A DNA stretch of 64,000 bases from an uncultured Parabacteroides sp. (GTDB lineage Bacteria; Bacteroidota; Bacteroidia; Bacteroidales; Tannerellaceae), in the NCBI GenBank assembly GCA_910577325.1, contig CAJTMR010000007.1:62001-126000 (forward strand). Reading direction: 5' to 3'. Positions 24,165 through 32,856 of this stretch are shown here, one piece after another. Within the stretch, counting starts at the first letter, position 1. Each line of letters starts with the position of its first letter. Position numbers and translations under genes: made by a program. A model generated the notes under the pieces. The model saw only the letters and a program-made list of their open reading frames with translations. It ran no database searches and was not told the DNA's origin.

Positions 24165-27080
24165 TTAGTAAAGCGAAAATTCTCCTAAGCCGGCACGTCC
24201 TTCGGAAACATTCCCGATTGTCAAACGGATATATTTCAATTCACGGTCGACCGTCATCGGTTTGAAATCCCATCCCGTACATTCCCGTTCGTACAGGAGT
24301 TCCCAATGTTCGCCATCCTCGGAGGTTTCGACCTTATGGGTATAGGATGAACTATCTTTCTGGAAAAGGATACGGCAGGCTGCCACATAAGCCGGACGTT
24401 CCAAGACCAAAGTAACCGTCTGCGGCAACCGGTCTTCCCCGGCAATCCACCAGGTATGGTCGTCATTGTCGATCAGGTTTGAAGCAGGATACCCGTTCTG
24501 GCTGCTCCCTACCCGGACGGACGCGATCTTCAGACGGGGTTTCTCCAAAATACGCTTCTGCCAGGAAGAAGGTTTCACCACTACATTGTCTTCTTCATTT
24601 CCGGTAAAGGGAGCATGTTTTCCGTCCGGCAGGAACCTTCCTTCGAACGGCTTCGTCATGATTTCGGCTTCACCGCAAGACAGACCTTCCGCCGTTACCC
24701 TTATCATAATCTTTCCGGCTTTCTTTGTCGTACGGACAAAAGCAAAACCAACGCCTCCTTCCACCTTTTGCGGGTTGATACCGATACGGCTGATCGTGTC
24801 TCCGACCAGCGTCCCTTCACCTGACACCTGAATCCGGATTTCCTGTCCAGAGTTGCAGACCAAAGAACCATTCTTGTCACAGACCTTAAAGTAGACAGGG
24901 ATCATATCCGAACCGTCGGCAACAGGGGCAATGCCATCCGTCTTGATATCCACAATCAGACGAGCGGCTTTTTCCGGAGTGCTCACGCTATGGGTCGCCA
25001 CAACCTTTCCGTCAACCAGGGCTTCCGCCTTTAATGTTCCGGCTTCATATCCTCCGGCATTAAAGACGAACACCGGGCTACCGCCCTTTTCCACTACCGG
25101 ACGGTACAGCGGTGTCCGTTCCGCCCGTGTCTGAATCCCGACCAGCTTCTCATTACGATAAAGACGGACTTCGTCGCAGTTGGAAAAAACAGTTATATCC
25201 GTTGTAGACGAAGCGAAATCTTCCGAAGCATTATAGGATGCGATATGAACCATAGGTCCTTCATAGAGTCCCGGCTCCGAGATCGATTTATCTCGCATAC
25301 TTTGCAACATGAAGTAACTGAATTTCGGATACCGGTTGATATCCACCACGCCGCTATACATCGTTTCGTCCTGGCTTCCCCGCGCATAGTCATTGTAACT
25401 CCAAACAAAATGGCCACCCATATGCGGATTGGCATCCAACATGCACCAATCAAAATAGCCTTTACCGTTCAACTGCTCGATACGGCTACGGCATTGGCGC
25501 ATCTGCTCCTCCTCGCTTTCTTTCAGGCTGACACGCGGCTTTTCGCCCACGCCATCTCCCCATTCGCGGGTAAACAAAGGCTTGACCACTATAAAATCTT
25601 CCGGATAATTACTCATCACATCCCCGTCTTTCGGGAACTTAGAAACCTGCTTATAAAAGACATCGTAATAAGGTTCCATATCCGCATGGCCGAAATAATC
25701 GCCTGCGGTGTACATCTGGTCACCCGGATATTCGGCATGCGAGAGTTCAAAAATTTCTTTTGCCAAAGAGACCGGATAGCGGGATTCGTTCAAAGCCGTT
25801 TCCCACAAGACAACGGAAGGATGGTTCCGGTCACGACGGATCATCTGGCGTCCGATCTCATAAAGCCGCTTGATAAAGGTCGAATCCGGATTATAGAACT
25901 GCCAGCCCGGAATACATTCGACCACCAACAAACCATATCGGTCGCAGGCATCCAAGAAAGCCGGATCGTTCGGGTAATGGGCGGCACGAACCGCGTTATA
26001 ACCACCGCGTTTCAGGTCGATCACATCCCGCACCTGCATCGAGTTGGAGGCGGCATCCCCGACATTGGCAAAAGCCTGATGGCGATTGGCCCCGCGCATA
26101 TACAGTTTTTCTCCGTTGATAAAGAATCCTTCCTCGGCCGTGTACCGGATCGTACGAATACCGATCTTCTTAACCTTTTCATCCAGGACTTTATCGCCCG
26201 ATATCAATTGGGTACGCAACGTATAGAGGTGAGGCGTATAAGGATGCCATAACGCAGGTTGATCAACAACAAGGTCCTGCTCCACCGTCTTGTCCGATTG
26301 CTTTAACAAGGTGACCGGTGTTTCAGCCTCAACGACAATACGGCCTGTCGAATCGACCAGTTGCGAGAAAACGGAAAGCGTTTCATCTCTGTCGGTCAAA
26401 TTCCGGACATGTGTGGCAATATGCGTTCTTGCTTTCTCCTTTGCCACTTCGGGGAAAGTCACGAACTGGCCGCCGCCGGCTACTTTGTTCTCCTGTAAAG
26501 GATCTGTTATATAAATCTTATCCGTAATCACCATCCGGACATCCCGGTAGATACCGCTATAATAGTAGAAATCCATTTTATCCTGCGGCTTTCCCGGAGG
26601 TGTCAGCGGGTCATGCTCTGCAGACACACGGACAGCCAAGACATTATTGCCGTCCCAATCGATGCGGTCTGTAAGGTCTGCGACAAATCCCATATAACCG
26701 CCGTGATGATCCGTAACCTTTTGGCCGTTCAGATAAACATCGCAATTCGTCATCACTCCTTCGAAAGAGACAACGATGCGTTTATCCTTATATTTTACAG
26801 GCAGTTTGAAATAACGGCGATACCAACCAACCCCGTCATAAATGGAGTTTCCGCCACAATGTTTCGTTTCCAATTGCATGATATGAGGCAGGGCGACAGG
26901 CATCCATCCGGAATCATCCAAACCCGTCCGGCTCCCTTCCGCCACATCTCCCCGGTAAAAAGCCCAATCGGTATTCATATCCAGGACTTCCCGAGCGGAC
27001 GAAGCCGGCGCATTGCAACTATATCCCAACACCACACAAACGAATAATAAAATAAAAGAGAATGTTCGATAATGCTTCAT
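24165..27080 (-). CDS. GH2-family glycosidase lipoprotein with C-terminal F5/8-type domain
   Basis: 971 residues, with a lipoprotein signal (LGYSC, Cys22). It has the GH2 order: sugar-binding jelly roll (about 30-190), immunoglobulin-like domain (200-305), TIM barrel (310-600), then beta domains and a discoidin/F5-8C-type carbohydrate-binding domain (about 835-971; NGYPASNLIDNDDHTWWI). The likely acid/base is Glu432 (ALNES) and the nucleophile Glu506 (TREWG). The family hydrolyses beta-galactosides, beta-glucuronides or beta-mannosides; which one cannot be told. A 14-bp hairpin separates it from susD, so its expression may be set lower than that of the transporter. Confidence 0.88.
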   Translation of the reverse strand: MKHYRTFSFILLFVCVVLGYSCNAPASSAREVLDMNTDWAFYRGDVAEGSRTGLDDSGWMPVALPHIMQLETKHCGGNSIYDGVGWYRRYFKLPVKYKDKRIVVSFEGVMTNCDVYLNGQKVTDHHGGYMGFVADLTDRIDWDGNNVLAVRVSAEHDPLTPPGKPQDKMDFYYYSGIYRDVRMVITDKIYITDPLQENKVAGGGQFVTFPEVAKEKARTHIATHVRNLTDRDETLSVFSQLVDSTGRIVVEAETPVTLLKQSDKTVEQDLVVDQPALWHPYTPHLYTLRTQLISGDKVLDEKVKKIGIRTIRYTAEEGFFINGEKLYMRGANRHQAFANVGDAASNSMQVRDVIDLKRGGYNAVRAAHYPNDPAFLDACDRYGLLVVECIPGWQFYNPDSTFIKRLYEIGRQMIRRDRNHPSVVLWETALNESRYPVSLAKEIFELSHAEYPGDQMYTAGDYFGHADMEPYYDVFYKQVSKFPKDGDVMSNYPEDFIVVKPLFTREWGDGVGEKPRVSLKESEEEQMRQCRSRIEQLNGKGYFDWCMLDANPHMGGHFVWSYNDYARGSQDETMYSGVVDINRYPKFSYFMLQSMRDKSISEPGLYEGPMVHIASYNASEDFASSTTDITVFSNCDEVRLYRNEKLVGIQTRAERTPLYRPVVEKGGSPVFVFNAGGYEAGTLKAEALVDGKVVATHSVSTPEKAARLIVDIKTDGIAPVADGSDMIPVYFKVCDKNGSLVCNSGQEIRIQVSGEGTLVGDTISRIGINPQKVEGGVGFAFVRTTKKAGKIMIRVTAEGLSCGEAEIMTKPFEGRFLPDGKHAPFTGNEEDNVVVKPSSWQKRILEKPRLKIASVRVGSSQNGYPASNLIDNDDHTWWIAGEDRLPQTVTLVLERPAYVAACRILFQKDSSSYTHKVETSEDGEHWELLYERECTGWDFKPMTVDRELKYIRLTIGNVSEGRAGLGEFSLY

Positions 27081-27110
27081 GCTATTTTAGTGTTTTTCTA
27101 TACAAAGGAA

Positions 27111-27143
27111 AGGGATATATTGGATTATTTCCAATATATCCCT
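27111..27143. terminator. 14-bp hairpin between susD and GH2 gene
   Basis: Perfect arms AGGGATATATTGGA and TCCAATATATCCCT around a 5-nt loop. No strong T tract follows on the - strand, so it more likely attenuates or stabilises the susCD message than fully terminates it. Confidence 0.55.
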
Positions 27144-27173
27144 CTTAAAACATGATAAATATATCAGTTTCTA

Positions 27174-28781
27174 TTAATAACCGTCATTCTGTTTAAGCTG
27201 ATCATTTTTATCCATCGCACTTTGCGGTATAGGCAAATAACGATGGAACGGTTTGAAAGTACGTTCTTCCACTAATTCGCTACCCGTAATGACAGCACGT
27301 TTTGCCGGGTCCGCTTCATTTGTATCGATCGTACCTGTGATCGCCATCAACGGAGCGTTCAAAACCGTTTCAGCCACCATCTTGCCACTGGTATCTTTCC
27401 AACGGATGATATCCAAACGGCGAAGGCCTTCACCAGCCAATTCGACAGAACGTTCGCGACGGATCAATTCACGCAACATTTCCTTTGAACCATATTTACT
27501 CTGATCCACATTCGGCATACCAACACGATTACGGATCTGATTCAACAAGCCATACACTTCGGCAGACGGACCGTTCAACTCATTTTCGGCTTCCGCATAG
27601 CTCAACAACACTTCTGCATAACGGAAAATGATCGGCTGGCAATTGGTAGACCAAACATCATTATACTGAGACATCGGAGCCAAATACTTCGCCCAAGTCA
27701 AACGAGTCTTAGAACAGTTGTTCGCGCCATTGTTATTGGGATTAGCCGATCCGTCAGGCAACATCTTGTCTAATGTGTTCAAAATATTACCATTCCAATC
27801 CATACCCGGATAAAGAACCGTCATAGCCATACGCGGGTCACGGTTAGCAAACGGATGAGCAGCGTCATACCCACTACCGGCTTCTTCCTTGGTCAAACCA
27901 TTGCTCATTTCATAAGTATCGATCAGATTTTGTGTCGGAACCATCGAAGACCAACCACCGTCACCATTGTTATACATGGTAGCGATCATCCAGTTTGAAT
28001 ACAAGTTTTCGTCATGTTGAACAGCCGCGATGATCTCCTTTGAATTTTGTCCGGCCACCATAAAGAGGTTTTCGAAGCTTGGGTCCAGTTCATACTGCCC
28101 CAAATCCATGATTGCCTTGGCAGCATCTTTGGCCAACTGAAAATCCGAATAGAACATGGCAGCACGCATCTTCAATGCCAACGCCGTACCTTTTGCGATA
28201 TACCCACTGGCTTTCGGTACATTGTTCAGTATCGAAACAGCCTCATCCAGTTCATCATAGATGAATTTCTTCACCTCTTCTTCCGTGTTACGCGGTACTT
28301 TTGCCTCCTCGGCAGTTTCGTATGAATCGATAATGGCAACACCTCCATACAACCAGTTCATCAAGAAATACTGATAAGCACGGATTGTTTTTACCTGCCC
28401 TTTCATATCATTTTTCTTGGCAGCATCGGCAAAGTCTATTCCTTCGATATTTTTCAGGAAGTCGTTGCAACGACGGATCATTCCAAAAGAATAATAGTTG
28501 GCAACACTTCCGGTTGAAGTCATCGTACCTGCACCAATTTCCCTCCAACCTTCATGTGGATGGAAATTAAAACCGAAATCAGAAGCACAATCCCAATATA
28601 AAATACCAGTCTCATCCGCCCATCCGTCATAACATCCGATCAAGAACTTCTCGGCATCTCCTTCTGTCTTCCAAGTCGTAGCCGGAGACAATGCATCCAA
28701 TGGAGCCGTATCCAGAAAATCCGAACAAGAAGTCCCGAAAAGCGCCATTCCTGACAACATATATACTAATAATCGTTTCAT
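27174..28781 (-). CDS. SusD/RagB-family glycan-binding lipoprotein
   Basis: A 535-residue surface lipoprotein (FGTSC, Cys19, followed by SDFLDTAP, typical of SusD). It has the helical tetratricopeptide-like scaffold of the family and the C-terminal signatures RYAEVLLSYAEAENE, QIRNRVGMP, RELIRRERSVELAGEG and the closing FLPIPQ-like line (RYLPIPQSAMDKN). It acts as the lid of the SusC transporter, binding glycan for import. It begins 36 bp after the susC stop. Which glycan is bound is not visible; downstream GH2 and GH43-like enzymes suggest a galactose- or arabinose-containing plant or host glycan. Confidence 0.94.
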   Translation of the reverse strand: MKRLLVYMLSGMALFGTSCSDFLDTAPLDALSPATTWKTEGDAEKFLIGCYDGWADETGILYWDCASDFGFNFHPHEGWREIGAGTMTSTGSVANYYSFGMIRRCNDFLKNIEGIDFADAAKKNDMKGQVKTIRAYQYFLMNWLYGGVAIIDSYETAEEAKVPRNTEEEVKKFIYDELDEAVSILNNVPKASGYIAKGTALALKMRAAMFYSDFQLAKDAAKAIMDLGQYELDPSFENLFMVAGQNSKEIIAAVQHDENLYSNWMIATMYNNGDGGWSSMVPTQNLIDTYEMSNGLTKEEAGSGYDAAHPFANRDPRMAMTVLYPGMDWNGNILNTLDKMLPDGSANPNNNGANNCSKTRLTWAKYLAPMSQYNDVWSTNCQPIIFRYAEVLLSYAEAENELNGPSAEVYGLLNQIRNRVGMPNVDQSKYGSKEMLRELIRRERSVELAGEGLRRLDIIRWKDTSGKMVAETVLNAPLMAITGTIDTNEADPAKRAVITGSELVEERTFKPFHRYLPIPQSAMDKNDQLKQNDGY

Positions 28782-28817
28782 ATTTATATCAATCTTTTTA
28801 ATCCTAATTTTAAACTA

Positions 28818-31800
28818 TCAGAAAGTTAAATTCACCCCGAAAGCATGTGTCTGTGTCAACGGGAAGCTGGAAGCACGTTCGTCTCCGATTTCAGGATCGA
28901 CACTTACAAGCATATTGTGGATCGTAAACAAATTTTCCACAGAATAGTAGAAACGGACATTTTCAATACCTGCCGATTTCAACAAATTCTTCGGAAGCGA
29001 ATAACCGAATTGCAAGTTCTTCATACGCAAATAGCTGGAATTTTGAACCCAGAAAGTAGAAGTCGTATAGTTATTCGATGTCTCGTCATAAGCAACACGA
29101 GGCATCGTTGCATTCTTGTTTTCCGGCGTCCATGCATCCAACCAGACAGTTGCCGGATGCGAGTCATCGCCCGCAAAATAGCCAGTCACCTCTTTGTTAA
29201 TCAAACGGCTGACGCCGGCAGCCCCCGTAAAGGTCATCGACAAGTCGAAGTTCTTATATGCTGCGTTCAAATTCAAGCCGAATGTAAACTTCGGATCTGT
29301 AGAACCTGCCAACACACGGTCGTCAGCATCAATCTTACCATCGCCGTTGGCATCCTGATAGATCAAGTCACCACCTTTAAACTTCTTAGAAAACGGATAG
29401 CCTGGTTGTCCGGAATATTTATCCATCCAAGCCTGTGCAGCTTCATCTGATTCAAAGAAACCGTCTACCTTATAAACACGATAGGTATTCAATGCTTCAC
29501 CGATACGGCGCACCTTACTGCCGTTATTCGGATCAACCATATCTCTGCCACCATCAGACAATCCTAAATCTTGCAGGATGTTCTTGTTATAAGCAAAGTT
29601 TCCGTTTGCCCCGAAAGACCAGTCACCCCATTTGTTGTTATAGCTCAGAATAACTTCCACACCACGATTGGACATTTCACCGACATTATCCTTATAAGCG
29701 CCCAAACCAAATTCCTGCGGAACAGGCACATCCATGATAATACCGGTTGTCTTGCGGTCATAATAATCGAAAGTAACATTGATCTTGTTATTGAGTGTCG
29801 CATCGAAACCAAGTCCCCAAGTACGGGATTTTTCCCAAGAGATGGAAGCCAATTTGTAGTCCTTTTGGTAATAACCACCCAGCAAAGAACCACCGAACGG
29901 ATAGTTAGCGTCCAAATTATACGTGTTCATCCACGGATAATAATCATCCAACGCACTCTGGTTACCCAACAGACCCCAAGAAGCACGCACCTTCAGGTTG
30001 TTCAACCAGTCTTTCGTATTTTCCATGAAACCCTCTTCACTCAAGCGCCATGCACCGGAAAAAGAAGGAAAGTATCCCCAACGGTTGCCTTCAGCAAATC
30101 GAGAAGAAGCATCCGCACGGATATTGGCCTCAAACAGATATTTGCCTGCATAATCATAATTGACACGGCCGAACCAAGAGATCATCGCCAATTCGCGCGT
30201 GAACCCTTCATTCTTCTGCGTAGCGGCATCCCCGGCATTCATATCCGTCAAATCGTTTGTCGGGAAGTTCTTGCGTTCCGCTTTATTTTCGCGATAGTCA
30301 TACTTTTCCGTATGCCAACCGGCCATTGCTTTCAGACCGTGTTCGCCAAACTGCTTGTCGTAGTTCAACAAAGCATCTAAAGTGGCACGATGCCAACCAT
30401 AGAAGTTTTCATTCAACTTGTTCGGGTCCGATTTCTTGTTCGGGTTATATTGGATGAATTTCTGGAACGCACGATAATGCTGCTGGTTGTTCACATACGA
30501 ACCGGTCAACGTTGCCACCAATCCGTCCATAATCTTATAGTCGGCCGACAATGTACCGGAGAAATTCTGGTTCTTACGGTCTACCGTCTGGTCCACGTCC
30601 AACCAGGCAATCGGGCTACCGTCACTGATCGTACCCCACGTACCATCCTCATAACGGCTGACGATCCACGGTGCGATACGGTTCAACTGACGAATGATCT
30701 GGTCAGAGCTACCACCGGCATAAGAAGAGTTCGGGTCGGAATAATCATTCTTAATATAAGCCAGATTTAAACGGACATTCAAACGTTCATTCAACTTCAT
30801 GTCCAAATTGGTACGAGCGTTGAACTGCTGACGTTCGGCATTCGGCAATATACCGGTTTGTCCCAAATAACCGACAGATCCCATATATCTGACGTTCTCC
30901 GTGCCTCCACTGACATTGACATTATGCGAGTGCTGTACCCCTGTTTGATAAGCCTCGTCATACCAATCCGTGTTCGGATGCGTATAAGGCGAAGAACCGT
31001 CTTTGAATTTCTGAAGATCCGTGTCACTGAAACGCGGAGTCAACTTTTCGGCTGCCATGGACTGGTTATACAACCGCGCATAGTCGTAAGAACTGATACG
31101 GTCTATCATTTCCGTCGGTTTCTGGAAACCGACATATCCATTATAAGAAATACGCGGTTTACCTGTCTTACCACGTTTCGTCGTAATCAAGATAACCCCA
31201 TTGGAAGCTTTAGATCCGTAGATGGCAGCCGAAGCGGCATCTTTCAAAACGGAAATACTTTCGATATCGTTCGGATCGACAGAGTTCATCGTACCCGTTT
31301 CGATGCCATCCACCAAAATATAAGGGTCAGCCGTGTTTAACGTACCGACACCACGCACGCGGATCGTACCTCCATCCTGTCCCGGGCGGCCACCGCCGGA
31401 AGTCACCTGAACACCCGGCATAGTACCCTGCAGAGCGGTTGAAACGTTTTGCACAGGGCGGTTTTCCAATGCTTTGCTGTCAATCTGGGAAACTGCTCCG
31501 GTCATGTTTACCTTCTTCTGCGTACCGTAACCGACCACCACGACTTCTTCCAATTTCTGCGTGTCGTCTTTCAACTTCACGTTCAACGAAGCTTGTCCCG
31601 CATAAGGAATTTCCTGAGTCAAATAACCGATATAGGAGATCTGAATAATATCTCCATTTTTCAAACCTTCCAATACAAAATTTCCATCCATATCGGTTAC
31701 CATACCGTTTGTCGTACCTTTTACAAGAACGGAGGCGCCGACTACAGGTCCGAAATCATCGCTTACTGTTCCTTTCACACTTTTCTGTTGCTGAGAAATG

Positions 31801-31904
31801 CCAACTTTAGGGGTTGCCATACGATCAACTGCATACACTGTTCCACCCGAACATAACGCAACCGACAATAGCAAAAAGCTGACTGGTCTTGCGATTTTCA
31901 ACAT
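28818..31904 (-). CDS. SusC/RagA-family TonB-dependent transporter
   Basis: 1028 residues. ATG at 31904 is preferred over a TTG two codons earlier because the paralogue at 32857 begins with the identical MLKIARPVS and shares the upstream leader. Order: signal peptide, carboxypeptidase-like beta domain (about 40-115; KGTVSDDFGPVVGASVLVKG), TonB box region EEVVVVGYG, plug (NRPVQNVSTALQGTMPG, ILVDGIE, SVLKDAASAAIYG) and a 22-strand barrel. It imports oligosaccharides with the SusD lid. It has no STN domain, so it is not an ECF-signalling transporter. It is divergent from a second susC, with three palindromic sites between. Confidence 0.95.
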   Translation of the reverse strand: MLKIARPVSFLLLSVALCSGGTVYAVDRMATPKVGISQQQKSVKGTVSDDFGPVVGASVLVKGTTNGMVTDMDGNFVLEGLKNGDIIQISYIGYLTQEIPYAGQASLNVKLKDDTQKLEEVVVVGYGTQKKVNMTGAVSQIDSKALENRPVQNVSTALQGTMPGVQVTSGGGRPGQDGGTIRVRGVGTLNTADPYILVDGIETGTMNSVDPNDIESISVLKDAASAAIYGSKASNGVILITTKRGKTGKPRISYNGYVGFQKPTEMIDRISSYDYARLYNQSMAAEKLTPRFSDTDLQKFKDGSSPYTHPNTDWYDEAYQTGVQHSHNVNVSGGTENVRYMGSVGYLGQTGILPNAERQQFNARTNLDMKLNERLNVRLNLAYIKNDYSDPNSSYAGGSSDQIIRQLNRIAPWIVSRYEDGTWGTISDGSPIAWLDVDQTVDRKNQNFSGTLSADYKIMDGLVATLTGSYVNNQQHYRAFQKFIQYNPNKKSDPNKLNENFYGWHRATLDALLNYDKQFGEHGLKAMAGWHTEKYDYRENKAERKNFPTNDLTDMNAGDAATQKNEGFTRELAMISWFGRVNYDYAGKYLFEANIRADASSRFAEGNRWGYFPSFSGAWRLSEEGFMENTKDWLNNLKVRASWGLLGNQSALDDYYPWMNTYNLDANYPFGGSLLGGYYQKDYKLASISWEKSRTWGLGFDATLNNKINVTFDYYDRKTTGIIMDVPVPQEFGLGAYKDNVGEMSNRGVEVILSYNNKWGDWSFGANGNFAYNKNILQDLGLSDGGRDMVDPNNGSKVRRIGEALNTYRVYKVDGFFESDEAAQAWMDKYSGQPGYPFSKKFKGGDLIYQDANGDGKIDADDRVLAGSTDPKFTFGLNLNAAYKNFDLSMTFTGAAGVSRLINKEVTGYFAGDDSHPATVWLDAWTPENKNATMPRVAYDETSNNYTTSTFWVQNSSYLRMKNLQFGYSLPKNLLKSAGIENVRFYYSVENLFTIHNMLVSVDPEIGDERASSFPLTQTHAFGVNLTF

Positions 31905-31959
31905 ACTCAATTTTTTTTGTTTAATAATAGATAGTTAGATTGAATCCAGGTCTTAACAC

Positions 31960-31974
31960 AGTTCTCGTAGAACT
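31960..31974. promoter_or_regulatory. operator-like palindrome, site 1
   Basis: AGTTCTCGTAGAACT, arms AGTTCT/AGAACT with 3-nt spacer. It lies in the susC (31904) leader, about 18-32 nt after the predicted start of that transcript. Confidence 0.7.
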
Positions 31975-31998
31975 ATATATCATCTCAAAAACAAAAAG

Positions 31999-32006
31999 CG
32001 AAGATA
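31999..32006 (-). promoter_or_regulatory. candidate -7 box for susC (31904)
   Basis: TATCTTCG on the - strand (complement 31999-32006), a common variant of TAnnTTTG. No strong -33 box. It lies between operator sites 1 and 2. Confidence 0.45.
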
Positions 32007-32035
32007 TGTTGGAAGATAAATAATCGGTACAATGT

Positions 32036-32050
32036 AGTTCTCGTAGAACT
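32036..32050. promoter_or_regulatory. operator-like palindrome, site 2
   Basis: AGTTCTCGTAGAACT, identical to site 1 over all 15 bases. It falls just upstream of the predicted susC (31904) -33 region. Confidence 0.7.
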
Positions 32051-32160
32051 AAATCAAGGCAACCCCCTATATTTACTTAAAAAACAAGCATATAATTTCA
32101 CCTACATGAGAGTATACGGGGGCGTATAATTACCAAAGTAACCTATCAGACAATCAACAA

Positions 32161-32356
32161 GGTATAAAGATAATTATGACAGGTGAATGATAGTTCAAAA
32201 CGGCAACTATCATACCGTAACATATTGGCTTTAAACAATATATATACAAATATGACAGTATGATAATTGTTTTCGCAAAAACATTATATGATTAGTCCGT
32301 ATCGGTGGCGAAAGCAGATGGACGCTTTATGATTTGGGCACGGTTGCCCAGGACAA
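32161..32356 (+). repeat. dispersed ~190-bp repeat, copy C
   Basis: Matches the reverse complement of copy A nearly end to end, including GGCAACTATCAT, AACATATTGG, TTAGTCCGTATCGGTGGCGA and the closing CGGTTGCCC. It lies in the middle of the 946-bp gap between the divergent susC genes. The rest of that gap (32360-32690) is AT-rich and holds no ORF. Confidence 0.8.
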
Positions 32357-32681
32357 TCAATTGCCTTCTATGTAATAATTTTTACAAGGCGGAAAAAACT
32401 TAAACTTGTTAAATTTAATAAGGAACATCTGTTTTACGTCAAAACATACAACACGATATTGCAAATATACATACAAAAGCATTCATCCAAAATAATCGAA
32501 TAAAACGAATGATCTACCATCAGTCTAAAAAAACCTTCAATATATTAATCGAAAAACAATCCAAACAAGGCGAACAAATCTTGCATTAATAAAATATTTC
32601 AAGATCCTCTCGTTTGATAAAAAAATGCAACAAAAAATATATTTCACAACAATCATGTTGAAATTTTCTAAAAAAACATAC

Positions 32682-32708
32682 TTGGTGTGAATTAAAATAG
32701 TATATTTG
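32682..32708 (+). promoter_or_regulatory. candidate promoter of susC (32857)
   Basis: TATATTTG at 32701-32708 is a good -7 box. TTGG at 32682-32685 is a possible -33 but at a short 15-16 bp spacing. Predicted start near 32715. Confidence 0.55.
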
Positions 32709-32723
32709 CCACGTCAAAGACGT

Positions 32724-32738
32724 AGTTCTACGAGAACT
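32724..32738. promoter_or_regulatory. operator-like palindrome, site 3
   Basis: AGTTCTACGAGAACT, the reverse complement of sites 1 and 2. It is placed about 10-24 nt after the predicted transcript start, a classic repressor position. Confidence 0.7.
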
Positions 32739-32790
32739 ATGGCATTAAAGTTTTGACCTGAAAATATAGGAAAATAAGCGAGTAAGATGT

Positions 32791-32807
32791 TAACTGCATG
32801 GCAGTTA
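32791..32807 (+). promoter_or_regulatory. 17-bp inverted repeat in susC leader
   Basis: TAACTGC-ATG-GCAGTTA, perfect 7-bp arms, about 50 nt upstream of the susC ATG. It could be a second operator or an mRNA hairpin. Confidence 0.5.
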
Positions 32808-32856
32808 CTCCTAAAGCCTATTATATCTAACTATTATTAAACAAAAAACAATTAGT

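Noticed and set aside
25245..26252. 335-codon ORF (+) antisense to the GH2 gene
   Set aside because: Antisense shadow of a gene with intact catalytic motifs.
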